From Candidatus Caenarcanum sp. (lineage in GTDB: Bacteria > Cyanobacteriota > Vampirovibrionia > Gastranaerophilales > UBA9971): 19,548 bases of DNA. The DNA is taken from positions 1 to 19,548 of the forward strand of contig DYOT01000009.1 of the NCBI GenBank assembly GCA_020720345.1. Reading direction: 5' to 3'. Shown in pieces: positions 1-6,698 of this stretch (its first letter is position 1; every line of letters starts with the position of its first letter). The notes beneath the pieces are model-generated. The model searched no databases. It was not told the DNA's origin and saw only the letters and a program-made list of their open reading frames with translations. The position numbers and the translations under genes are program-made.

Positions 1-56
1 GTAGCCGATTCATGATTAGGGACTTAACTACGTGCGTTAGCACCTCGCAATGACAA
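1..56. repeat. Partial copy of a dispersed inverted-repeat element, cut by the window edge
   Basis: Bases 43-56 (CCTCGCAATGACAA) are identical to 15871-15884, and similarity stops at the same base (56 and 15884), which defines an element end. Just inside the end sits a small hairpin, GTGC-GTTA-GCAC at 32-43; the other copy has a different hairpin, GACGC-TTT-GCGTC, at the same place. The structure is conserved although the sequence is not. The element continues left of the window. On the minus strand it is translated as part of the ispE frame (S-G-C-H-C-E...). Confidence 0.75.
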
Positions 57-1126
57 CCAGAATTAAAAAGCAAATCCCATTTTGTATAAGCTTCTTTTGC
101 CGATATAAAAAGATTTTTAGGCTTTATTATTACAATATTTAAATTCGGCGTGGATATTTTATTTAAAATTTCTCCTCTTGAAGTTGCAATTTGTGTTCCT
201 CCCTTCAGGCAAAAATTAACATCCGACCCTAATTGGGCAGCAAGGTTATTAATTTCGGATTCATTTAAAATATTGTTAAAAAGCTTGTTTAATCCCGTTA
301 AAGTGCCGGCCGCATCTGAGCTTCCCCCTGCAAGACCTGCCGCTACAGGAATATTTTTTTCTATATAAATAGCTATTTTCTTACCTGTTAAATTAGCTTT
401 TTTTAAGAATAATTCAGCGGCTTTATAGACCAGATTGCTTTTATCATAAGGAATTTGTGTTGAATTGCCGCTTAATTCTATTATATTTTCATCAGGGTTT
501 AAAATTATATTTTCATCTGTTATAATATTAGTAAGCTCATCATTCCCCAGTTTTTGTAAATTGGTAAGGTTTGGTGGGCTTATTTCTTTATCTGCTAAGT
601 CATAATATTTATAGCCATTCATGTCCTCAAAGATTGTTATTCTATATTCAAAAGTTTTATTATTAATATTGGTCTTTCCTATTAAATAATGAAATTTATC
701 TATATTAGACTTTCTCACATCTTTTTTATAATCCTGCCCATAACCTTCATAATTAGAATTTTTAATAATTTCAATAAGTTTTGGAATTGATTGAAGTTTT
801 CTGACGTCAGCACTATCATTTCTTGTCTTTTTAAGTCCTTTATTAGTAAATTTAATTTCTCCAATTTCAGGATGAATTATGGTTTTTCCTTGAATATTTT
901 TTTTATAATAATTTATAGCTGTTTTTCGCAGTTCTTTAATATCGTCAAATCCACCAAATTCTTTTTCTGTCAGCAGCACGCAAGAATTTTCAACTTCTAT
1001 GGTCAAATAATCGTAAAGGCTGACAGCCTGCATAATGCTTTGAATTTCATGAAAACCGTCTTCTCTTTTGTTTAAAACTTCAAGAATTAAATTAATTTTT
1101 GCTGGACATTTAACTTTAATTTGCAT
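1..1126 (-). CDS. ispE: 4-diphosphocytidyl-2-C-methyl-D-erythritol kinase (IspE) with a large in-frame insertion; runs off the window edge
   Basis: IspE phosphorylates CDP-methylerythritol in the cytoplasmic non-mevalonate (MEP) isoprenoid pathway. I translated this frame by hand: it stays open for 375 codons from ATG at 1126 to the left edge. N-terminal GHMP-kinase features are PAKINL (residues 8-13, K10 expected catalytic) and DGFHEI (23-28). The ATP loop GLAGGSSDAA is at 264-273, and LGSDVNF (299-305) carries the catalytic Asp302. In normal IspE the first strands and the ATP loop are about 100 residues closer or more; here residues about 48-214 are extra, and native sequence resumes at 'YDKSNLVYKAAELF'. 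From about residue 358 the frame reads into a dispersed repeat, before the usual C-terminal lobe. The start lies 2 bases after the rsmA stop, with AAGG inside the rsmA end as ribosome site, so the two are an operon. Whether the product is an active kinase is not decidable here. Confidence 0.88.
   Translation of the reverse strand, partial: MQIKVKCPAKINLILEVLNKREDGFHEIQSIMQAVSLYDYLTIEVENSCVLLTEKEFGGFDDIKELRKTAINYYKKNIQGKTIIHPEIGEIKFTNKGLKKTRNDSADVRKLQSIPKLIEIIKNSNYEGYGQDYKKDVRKSNIDKFHYLIGKTNINNKTFEYRITIFEDMNGYKYYDLADKEISPPNLTNLQKLGNDELTNIITDENIILNPDENIIELSGNSTQIPYDKSNLVYKAAELFLKKANLTGKKIAIYIEKNIPVAAGLAGGSSDAAGTLTGLNKLFNNILNESEINNLAAQLGSDVNFCLKGGTQIATSRGEILNKISTPNLNIVIIKPKNLFISAKEAYTKWDLLFNSGCHCEVLTHVVKSLIMNRL
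480..517 (-). repeat. 14-bp direct repeat at the downstream border of the ispE insertion
   Basis: On the minus strand GATGAAAATATAAT occurs at 517-504 and again at 493-480, separated by 10 bases. It encodes the repeated peptide DENII at residues 204-208 and 212-216. The entry side of the insertion has the similar GTTGAAAAT. This could be a scar of how the foreign domain arrived, or simple slippage in AT-rich DNA. Confidence 0.7.
485..985 (-). other. In-frame foreign domain nested in ispE, resembling LPD3/PBECR-type domains of polyvalent proteins
   Basis: These are residues about 48-214 of the ispE reading frame. The core (about residues 61-181, bases 584-946) begins with a helix 'DIKELRKTAINYYKKN', then 'QGKTIIHPEIGEIKFTNKG', a basic helical stretch, 'FHYLIGKTNINNKTFEYRI' and ends 'EDMNGYKYYDL'. 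The order (helix, QGK, beta pair with FTNKG, FHY, then EDxNGxxYYD) is the pattern I know from domains described in phage and conjugative-element polyvalent proteins as LPD3 or phage Barnase-EndoU-ColicinE5/D-RelE-like (PBECR) nucleases. The match is from memory of the family, not from a search. Flanking kinase sequence reads straight through with no stop or frameshift. A 14-bp direct repeat lies at its exit side. Confidence 0.6.
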
Positions 1127-1128
1127 TA

Positions 1129-1974
1129 TTAAACCTTAGATAAAACATTAACAGCCTCAGTTAAAATTTTATACTCTTGTAAAGAGAGTGTTTCGCCTCT
1201 TCTTTCAGGATTAATCCTTGTTTTTTCAAAAGCTTTCAAGAGAATTTCAGCAGAAAAGCCTCCCTGCATAAGGGCATTTTTTAAAGTTTTTCTTCTTGTG
1301 CCAAAAGCTGCTTTGATAATCCGTCTGAAAAGCTTTGGATTTTCAAGAGAAACAAGAGGACTTTCTCTTACTGTTAATTTTAAAAGAGCGGAATCAACCT
1401 TCGGAGCCGGATAAAAACTTGATGAAGGGACTTTGCAGAGTAATTTTGTTTCTGCCCAATAATTAACAAGTATGGATAACAGCCCGTAATCTTTTGAAGG
1501 GCTTTTTTCATTGGCTATAATTCTTCTTGCAACTTCATACTGAACCATTAAAATTATTTCTTGTACGCATTTACGGTTTTTATTGTCATCCTCATCAATT
1601 TCTCCCAGAAGATGAGCTATTATGGGGCTTGTTATATAGTATGGAATGTTTGCCACGACTTTGACAGGATTATCCACAAGCTCTGAAATATCTGTCTTTA
1701 AAATGTCCTGATGTATTATTTCTATATTTTCATAAGGCAGTTTCTGTAAAACATTTACGGCTTTATCATCAAGTTCAATGGCAATAACCTTTTTAGCCAC
1801 AGGTGCAAGTTTTTCTGTTACAAATCCTGCTCCAGCTCCTATTTCAATGACTGTATCATTTGGGGTTAAGGAAGCTTCGTTAATGATTTTATTAATAATA
1901 TTTTCATCTACAAGAAAATTCTGTCCCAAGCTTTTTTTTGTCCTGAATTCCCTTGCTCTTTTTATATAGTCCAT
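1129..1974 (-). CDS. rsmA: 16S rRNA (adenine(1518)-N6/adenine(1519)-N6)-dimethyltransferase RsmA (KsgA)
   Basis: RsmA dimethylates two adjacent adenines in the 3'-terminal helix of 16S rRNA, using S-adenosylmethionine, as a late step of small-subunit maturation. The 281-residue length is normal. Visible motifs are SLGQNFL (15-21), the SAM-binding loop GAGAG (46-50), the acidic residue E67 that contacts SAM, D90, and the catalytic NIPY (109-112). The C-terminal helical region contains 'AAFGTRRKTLKNAL', typical for the family. The ATG at 1974 is preceded by AAGG at a suitable distance. ispE follows after 2 bases; rsmA-ispE adjacency is common in bacteria. The divergent neighbour gshA starts 100 bases away. 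Identification is secure. Confidence 0.95.
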   Translation of the reverse strand: MDYIKRAREFRTKKSLGQNFLVDENIINKIINEASLTPNDTVIEIGAGAGFVTEKLAPVAKKVIAIELDDKAVNVLQKLPYENIEIIHQDILKTDISELVDNPVKVVANIPYYITSPIIAHLLGEIDEDDNKNRKCVQEIILMVQYEVARRIIANEKSPSKDYGLLSILVNYWAETKLLCKVPSSSFYPAPKVDSALLKLTVRESPLVSLENPKLFRRIIKAAFGTRRKTLKNALMQGGFSAEILLKAFEKTRINPERRGETLSLQEYKILTEAVNVLSKV

Positions 1975-2074
1975 TTTTTAGCCTTAATAGCTCAATTTAC
2001 CAAGATTATTATATTTTTTAGTATTTTATTATTGTATTATTTAACAATAAATACGAATTAAAAAGAAATATTAT

Positions 2075-3424
2075 ATGAAACAGGGTTTAAAAAAAGAAAG
2101 AATAATTGAAGATAAATCCCAGCTTACAGAATTTTTTAAGAGCGGTTGCAGACCGCAGGAAGAATTTAAAATCGGGCTTGAATTTGAAAAACTGGCTGTT
2201 AATTCTTATAATTATAAAGCCGTTCCTTATTCAGGACAAAATGGAATTCGTGATTTTTTAGGTCGCTATAAGTCTTTAACACAAACAGAGAATATTCTTG
2301 ATGATGATAATTTAATTGGATTAGCAGGATTTTCTGGTAATATATCGCTTGAACCTGGCAGTCAAATGGAAATAAGCACTATTCCATGTAAAAAAATCAG
2401 TGAACTTGCTTCCATAATTCAGGAATATAATTTTAAAACGGCAATTATTGGCGAAGAACTAGGCATAGATTGGATAGGCTACGGAGTTCAGCCTGTCTCT
2501 ACTTTTGAAAGTATAGAATTAATACCTAAAAAACGCTATGAAATAATGACAGAATATCTTCCGACAAGAGGAAACAAAGCTCTTGTTATGATGAGAGAAA
2601 CTGCGGGAATTCAGGTTAATATAGATTATGAATCAGAACATGATGCAATGGAAAAGTTCAGGGCTTTTCTGGCAATTTCGCCTGTAATTACTGCCATGTT
2701 CGCTAATTCGCCTATCAGAGGAGGAAAAGAAACAGGCTATAAGTCGTATAGGGCTTTGAGCTGGCTGGATACTGACAATGACAGATGTGGATTTATAAAT
2801 AATAAAATATTTAAAGGCGAATTTTCCTTTGATGATTATGCTGAGTATCTTTTGGATGTCCCTATGTTTTTCATAGAAAGGTATAGCAGAATTATAAAAG
2901 CTACGCATCTAACTTTTAGAAAATTTTTAGATGAGGGTCTTGATGGATACAGGGCAAATTTAAATGACTGGGCAATTCATATTTCAACGGTTTTTCCCGA
3001 AGTGCGACTAAAGAATCATATCGAAATAAGAAATTGCGACAGTCAGAAATGTGATTTAATACTTGCCATGCCGACTCTTATTAAGGGAATTATGCACAAT
3101 AAAGAGTCTTTAGAGCAGGTATTGGAATTAATGAAAGATTTTAGCCTGCCGGAACTGGAAGAAATGCGCCAAAAAGTTCCGAAATCAGCACTTGAAACTG
3201 TTATTAAAGGTGTTAAAGTTGCGGATCTGGCAAAAGAACTGGTTAATATTGCCGAATATGCGCTTTTGTCCGACCCGAAAATCGCAGATGAAGCAATTTA
3301 TCTTGAAAAATTAAAAGAATTAGTCGAACAAGAAATAAACCCTGCCGATATAATCCTACAAAATTGGAATTCCGGCTGGGATAAAGATGTTAAAAAGCTT
3401 ATTGAATATTCAAAATTGAATTAA
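2075..3424 (+). CDS. gshA: Glutamate-cysteine ligase, plant/cyanobacterial/alphaproteobacterial type (GCS2 family)
   Basis: Catalyses ATP-dependent joining of L-glutamate and L-cysteine, the first step of glutathione synthesis, in the cytosol. The 449-residue protein carries 'IGLEFEKLAV' (33-42), corresponding to the G-x-E-x-E/H-E-K substrate and metal-binding start of the family, and 'ISLEPGSQMEIS' (90-101), the hallmark loop of plant-type enzymes. Further along come 'RGNKALVMMRETAGIQVNID' and 'HIEIRNCDSQ' (Glu/Arg metal site region). The ATG at 2075 has only a weak purine stretch (AAAAAGAAA) before it. The gene stands alone; no gshB is in the window. A related role (EgtA, gamma-glutamylcysteine for ergothioneine) is possible but less likely. 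The 3' end faces a convergent small gene with 37 bases between them. Confidence 0.88.
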   Translation: MKQGLKKERIIEDKSQLTEFFKSGCRPQEEFKIGLEFEKLAVNSYNYKAVPYSGQNGIRDFLGRYKSLTQTENILDDDNLIGLAGFSGNISLEPGSQMEISTIPCKKISELASIIQEYNFKTAIIGEELGIDWIGYGVQPVSTFESIELIPKKRYEIMTEYLPTRGNKALVMMRETAGIQVNIDYESEHDAMEKFRAFLAISPVITAMFANSPIRGGKETGYKSYRALSWLDTDNDRCGFINNKIFKGEFSFDDYAEYLLDVPMFFIERYSRIIKATHLTFRKFLDEGLDGYRANLNDWAIHISTVFPEVRLKNHIEIRNCDSQKCDLILAMPTLIKGIMHNKESLEQVLELMKDFSLPELEEMRQKVPKSALETVIKGVKVADLAKELVNIAEYALLSDPKIADEAIYLEKLKELVEQEINPADIILQNWNSGWDKDVKKLIEYSKLN

Positions 3425-3461
3425 AAAATACAAAATTATTTAATCTGGACACCAATTGATT

Positions 3462-3797
3462 TTAAAAAAGCTTTTTTGCGCGTAATTTTTTACCTTCTTT
3501 AAAAGTATCAACTACAAGTCTAACGGCTTCTTCTGGTATTACTAATTTGCTAGCTTTTTCAATGTTTTTTAACCATGATTTTAATGTTCTTTCAGGTTTG
3601 GTTACAAACAGGAATATTTTAATTCCTAAACTTAAATTAGAATCGTTTCTCATAAGTTCAGCTTGTTTTAACTGCGTTATCATTAATTGCTTTGCCGGAG
3701 GAGGTAATTTTCTAAATTCTTTAATGTTATTTTTAATTAGAAGATATCCTTCTTCTGAAATTTTTCTTATATTTACTTTTACCGCTGGAACTTCCAT
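3462..3797 (-). CDS. Small hypothetical protein, 111 residues
   Basis: I do not recognise this protein. It is rich in Lys, Leu and Ile, has no signal peptide, no clear membrane segment apart from a short hydrophobic patch (about residues 57-66) and no cysteines. The predicted structure is mainly helical with a basic C-terminus (KEGKKLRAKKLF). The start is supported by a strong purine-rich ribosome site: the minus strand reads AGGAAAAGGA (3810-3801) just before the ATG. The antisense frame over the same bases is less plausible because it lacks a ribosome site. Its upstream region (3798-3953) is shared with the divergent toxin-antitoxin pair. It may be an accessory gene of the same small island; this is only positional inference. 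Confidence 0.6.
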   Translation of the reverse strand: MEVPAVKVNIRKISEEGYLLIKNNIKEFRKLPPPAKQLMITQLKQAELMRNDSNLSLGIKIFLFVTKPERTLKSWLKNIEKASKLVIPEEAVRLVVDTFKEGKKLRAKKLF

Positions 3798-3918
3798 TTT
3801 TCCTTTTCCTTTTCTTATTGACTTCTAATTATTTAAAACTTCTCAAAAATAAATTAACACTTTTCCTGAAAACTTTTTACATCTCTTAATAGAACTCAGG
3901 GTATATTTATCGAAAGGC

Positions 3919-3953
3919 TTGCATGTATATACAATTGTTGTTACAATATAAAT
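3919..3953 (+). promoter_or_regulatory. Sigma-70-type promoter with overlapping inverted repeats, leaderless toxin start
   Basis: TTGCAT (3919-3924), a 17-base spacer and TACAAT (3942-3947) fit a housekeeping promoter. The expected transcription start, about 7 bases past the -10 box, falls on the ATG at 3954, and no Shine-Dalgarno sequence precedes it. The spacer holds the perfect palindrome TGTATATACA (3924-3933), and ATTGT-N4-ACAAT (3934-3947) overlaps the -10 box. Both are candidate operators for the ribbon-helix-helix antitoxin encoded downstream. Confidence 0.6.
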
Positions 3954-4184
3954 ATGAAAATTAATGGCTTCATATGGGATACTGGAAACCTTGGGCATTT
4001 GGAAGAGGCTCACCCACATTATGAGCTTGAAATGCTTGAAGAAATTGTCCTTGCCTTCCCTAAAAAATACATTGGAACTGATTCAAGAAATAATAAGGTT
4101 TATGCTGCCCAAAAAGGGAAAATAACCATATTATTTAATCATAGAGATAATAAAGCAAGAATTTTCAGTATAAGAATAAAATAG
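3954..4184 (+). CDS. BrnT-like ribonuclease toxin of a type II toxin-antitoxin pair
   Basis: A 76-residue protein with the BrnT-type start 'INGFIWDTGNLGHLEE' (3-18; BrnT proteins begin with F-x-W-D-x-x-K/N-x-x-x-x). A middle segment 'EEIVLAFPKK' and a C-terminal beta hairpin 'KITILFNHRDNKARIFSIR' ending in basic residues also fit the RelE-like fold. Members cleave RNA and arrest growth until neutralised. It is slightly shorter than typical BrnT (about 90). The antitoxin gene begins 9 bases after the stop, in the canonical toxin-first order of brnTA. The start codon has no ribosome site and sits at the predicted transcription start, so toxin translation should be weak compared with the antitoxin. 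Family assignment is by pattern; catalytic residues were not verified. Confidence 0.68.
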   Translation: MKINGFIWDTGNLGHLEEAHPHYELEMLEEIVLAFPKKYIGTDSRNNKVYAAQKGKITILFNHRDNKARIFSIRIK

Positions 4185-4193
4185 AGGTATATT

Positions 4194-4496
4194 ATGCCAA
4201 AGAAAAAGCAACAGGAATGGACAAATCCGAAAGAAGGACTGGAATTATTGGAAAAAGCAGAACAAAAACATGCCGGCTATGAAAAAATACCAATAGTTAA
4301 TTTTGAAATTGATTTAGAACCCAGAAAGTTCAAAACCAAATCAACTTCAATAAGATTAACAGAATATATTATCGAAGGTTTTGATGAGTTAAGTGAAGAA
4401 TACCATATCAAACCTCAAACACTTATTAAAGCAGTGTTAGAAGAATTTCTGAATAAAAAATTGCACCCTAAAAAGAAACGTTTTGCTGTGAGTTAA
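4194..4496 (+). CDS. CopG-family antitoxin (ribbon-helix-helix), partner of the BrnT-like toxin
   Basis: A 100-residue acidic/basic protein. The segment 'FEIDLEPRKFKTKSTSIRLT' (57-76 region) followed by 'GFDELSEEYHIKPQTLIKAV' is the layout of CopG-type antitoxins: a linker that lies on the toxin, a DNA-binding beta strand (K-S-T-S-I-R-L), then two helices. It ends in a Lys-rich tail. It should bind and neutralise the preceding toxin and repress the shared promoter at 3919-3953. A good ribosome site, AGAGGT (4183-4188), overlaps the toxin stop codon and lies 5 bases before the ATG. The stop codon overlaps the stop of the convergent metX gene in the palindrome TTAA. Confidence 0.75.
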   Translation: MPKKKQQEWTNPKEGLELLEKAEQKHAGYEKIPIVNFEIDLEPRKFKTKSTSIRLTEYIIEGFDELSEEYHIKPQTLIKAVLEEFLNKKLHPKKKRFAVS

Positions 4497-5620
4497 GCGA
4501 CAACTCCTTTGAGAAAGTTTGTTATGATCCTTGTTTGGCTTTCTACTTCCAGCAGAAAAGAATCATGACCATGAGGAGCATCAATATTGCAGTAAGTTAC
4601 TTCTTTTTCGAGGCTTATTAAGGTTCTTGCCGTAGTTTTCAGTTCTGCTGGCGGAAAAAGCCAGTCTGTTGAAAAAGTAATAAACAAAAATTTGGACTTG
4701 CTGTCTTTAAATGCGTATGCAAGTGAGCCGTACTTTTGTGTTAGGTCAAAATAATCCATGGCTTTTGTTATATACAGGTAACTGTTTGCGTCAAACCTGT
4801 CTACAAAGGCTTGTCCCTGATGTCTTAAGTAGCTTTCAACCTGAAAATCAATATCGAAATTAAAATTAGGCTGTAATTTATCCTGAAGTCTTCTTCCAAA
4901 CTTACGATGCATGGATTCTTCGCTTAAATATGTTATATGTCCTATCATTCTGGCAACGGAAAGTCCGCTTGCCGGAGGGTCGTCATCATAATAATTCCCG
5001 TTGTTCCAGTTAGGATCTGAAATTATTGCAGTTCTCCCAACTTCATTAAAAGCAATATTCTGAGCGGATAATTTGCTTGCAGAGGCAATTACCATACAGG
5101 AAGAAACTGATTCAGGATATTGAATCGCCCATTCCATGGCTTGCATTCCTCCCATAGAACCGCCTGCCACGCTTAAGAGTTTTTTTATTCCGAAAAAGTC
5201 TATAAGTTTTTTCTGGACTTTTACCATATCTTCTATTGTTATTACAGGAAAGCTTGTTCCATAAGGTTTTCCTGTTTCTGTATTAATAGATGAAGGTCCT
5301 GTAGTGCCTTTGCAGCCGCCAAGAAAATTAGAGCTTATAACAAAATATTTATTTGTGTCAAAAGCTTTGTCAGGACCAATCATATTGTCCCACCAGCCCG
5401 GTTTTTTATCCGTTTCTGTATGATAGCCGGCAGCGTGGGCATCGCCTGAAAGCGCATGCAAAACTAAAACAGCATTGCTTTTATCTTCGTTAAGTTCTCC
5501 ATAAGTTTCATAGGCAACTGTAATCGGTCCGAAATCAGATCCGCTTTCGAGCTTAATCTTTTCCTCGAACGAAAAGTATTTTGTTTTAACTATTCCAACT
5601 GAATTTTCAAAATTAATCAT
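4493..5620 (-). CDS. metX: Homoserine O-acetyltransferase MetX
   Basis: An alpha/beta-hydrolase-fold acyltransferase that activates homoserine with acetyl-CoA (some members use succinyl-CoA) for methionine synthesis in the cytosol. It is 375 residues, the usual length. Motifs: 'HALSGDAHAAG' (55-65), the 'NFLGGCKGTTGPSS' loop (98-111), nucleophile S155 in GGSMGG, the acid D319 in 'FSTDWLFPP', and H352 in 'HGHDSFLLE'. The catalytic triad is complete. The gene follows the slipin gene by 21 bases on the same strand and probably shares its transcript; the ribosome site is weak (AAAAG). Acetyl versus succinyl preference cannot be read reliably from the sequence. The methionine partner enzyme (MetY) is not in the window. 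Confidence 0.93.
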   Translation of the reverse strand: MINFENSVGIVKTKYFSFEEKIKLESGSDFGPITVAYETYGELNEDKSNAVLVLHALSGDAHAAGYHTETDKKPGWWDNMIGPDKAFDTNKYFVISSNFLGGCKGTTGPSSINTETGKPYGTSFPVITIEDMVKVQKKLIDFFGIKKLLSVAGGSMGGMQAMEWAIQYPESVSSCMVIASASKLSAQNIAFNEVGRTAIISDPNWNNGNYYDDDPPASGLSVARMIGHITYLSEESMHRKFGRRLQDKLQPNFNFDIDFQVESYLRHQGQAFVDRFDANSYLYITKAMDYFDLTQKYGSLAYAFKDSKSKFLFITFSTDWLFPPAELKTTARTLISLEKEVTYCNIDAPHGHDSFLLEVESQTRIITNFLKGVVA

Positions 5621-5641
5621 TTTTTGTCTTTTACTTATATT

Positions 5642-6592
5642 TTATTCAGATTCTTGTTTGTTTTGAGATTTTAGACTGTTTATCATATTTATTAATTCAA
5701 CGGGGAAAAGGACAACGGTATTTGAAGGGGAAGCTCCGAGTCCGTCAATTGTCTGCAAAGTCCTGAGCATCATTGCGCCTTCATTTTGGTGCATGGTTTT
5801 TGCGGCTTCGCCAAGATTAACAGAAGCCAGTTTATCACCTTCCGCTTTAATAATAGTGGCTCTTTTTTCTCTTTCAGCGGAAGCCTGTCTTGACATAACC
5901 CTTTTTAAGTCTTCGGGCATCTGAATATCTAGAATTCTTACGGAATTAACGTTAATTCCCCAGTCTTTAACCATTTCCTGAAAGTGGATGCAGATTTCCT
6001 GCTGTATTCTTTCTCTTTCTGAAAGGACTTCATCAAGGGATAAACCCCCGACAATGTCTCTAAGAGAGTTCTGTGCATATTGAGAAATTGCAAAACGATA
6101 GTCCTGAATATTTATTATGGCTCTTTCAACGTCTGCAACGTTGAAAAATACAACACCGTCTATTGCAAGAGGGACGTTATCTTTTGTTATAACACTTTGA
6201 GCCGGAATATTAAGGGTTAAAATTCTTAAATCCACAAATTTTGCATAATCAATAAATGGAATAACATAAATTACACCGGGTCCTTTTACATCAAGAAAGC
6301 TTCCGAATCTTAGAATTACAACTTTTTCCCACTGGGCTGCAACTCTAATTCCGCTAACCAGTACGTTTACAAGGCTGAAATAAATTACTCCTAAAATAAC
6401 TAAAATAGGAAATAATCCGGCATCAATCAGAAAAAATATAAAAGCGAGAATTACATAAACTGCAATTAAGGCAAAACTTATCATTGCTCTAAGCCCGCTG
6501 CCAAGAGAAACATGTTCATGGGCAGGTCTGGCAATATTCCTTACAGCTACGTTTGAAAGGCTTGGGGCGCTGATTCCAGAGTCATAAGTCAT
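5642..6592 (-). CDS. Slipin/stomatin-like SPFH (band 7) membrane protein
   Basis: A 316-residue protein with two adjacent hydrophobic segments (about 37-57 and 60-80). These are followed by an SPFH domain starting 'AAQWEKVVILRFGSFLDVKG' and containing 'GPGVIYVIPFID' (104-115), 'DLRILTLNIPAQSVITKDNV' and 'VFFNVADVERA', then a charged helical region 'RQASAEREKRATIIKAEGDK' (235-254). This is the bacterial slipin layout; such proteins oligomerise at membranes and organise microdomains or regulate proteases. Slipins often sit beside an NfeD gene; none is here, and metX follows instead. The ribosome site AAGGAG (6604-6599, minus strand) lies 6 bases before the ATG. HflK/HflC are related alternatives, but the single gene and paired N-terminal segments favour slipin. 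Confidence 0.88.
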   Translation of the reverse strand: MTYDSGISAPSLSNVAVRNIARPAHEHVSLGSGLRAMISFALIAVYVILAFIFFLIDAGLFPILVILGVIYFSLVNVLVSGIRVAAQWEKVVILRFGSFLDVKGPGVIYVIPFIDYAKFVDLRILTLNIPAQSVITKDNVPLAIDGVVFFNVADVERAIINIQDYRFAISQYAQNSLRDIVGGLSLDEVLSERERIQQEICIHFQEMVKDWGINVNSVRILDIQMPEDLKRVMSRQASAEREKRATIIKAEGDKLASVNLGEAAKTMHQNEGAMMLRTLQTIDGLGASPSNTVVLFPVELINMINSLKSQNKQESE

Positions 6593-6633
6593 TTTTTTCT
6601 CCTTATGTTTTTTATTTATTAAAACTTGTACTT

Positions 6634-6639
6634 ATTATA
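6634..6639 (-). promoter_or_regulatory. Possible -10 box for the slipin-metX operon
   Basis: A perfect TATAAT on the minus strand about 42 bases before the slipin ATG, in the 106-base gap between divergent genes. No convincing -35 box is seen at 16-18 bases, so this is tentative. Confidence 0.35.
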
Positions 6640-6698
6640 AAATTAAATTTAGTGTTTAATTAAAAAAAAAGCAAGAATAAATTTGAACCGGGGGACTT

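Noticed and set aside
791..1075. Plus-strand open frame opposite ispE
   Set aside because: Phe/Ser/Ile-rich shadow of the minus-strand ispE insert; no ribosome site and no recognisable domain.
2031..2048. ATTGT-N8-ACAAT inverted repeat upstream of gshA, similar to the half-sites in the toxin promoter
   Set aside because: Half-sites are only 5 bases, spacing differs (8 versus 4), and the DNA is AT-rich; chance cannot be excluded.
3464..3477. AAAAAAGCTTTTTT palindrome between gshA and the small hypothetical gene
   Set aside because: Lies in the coding end of the minus-strand gene and has no loop or GC stem; not a credible terminator.
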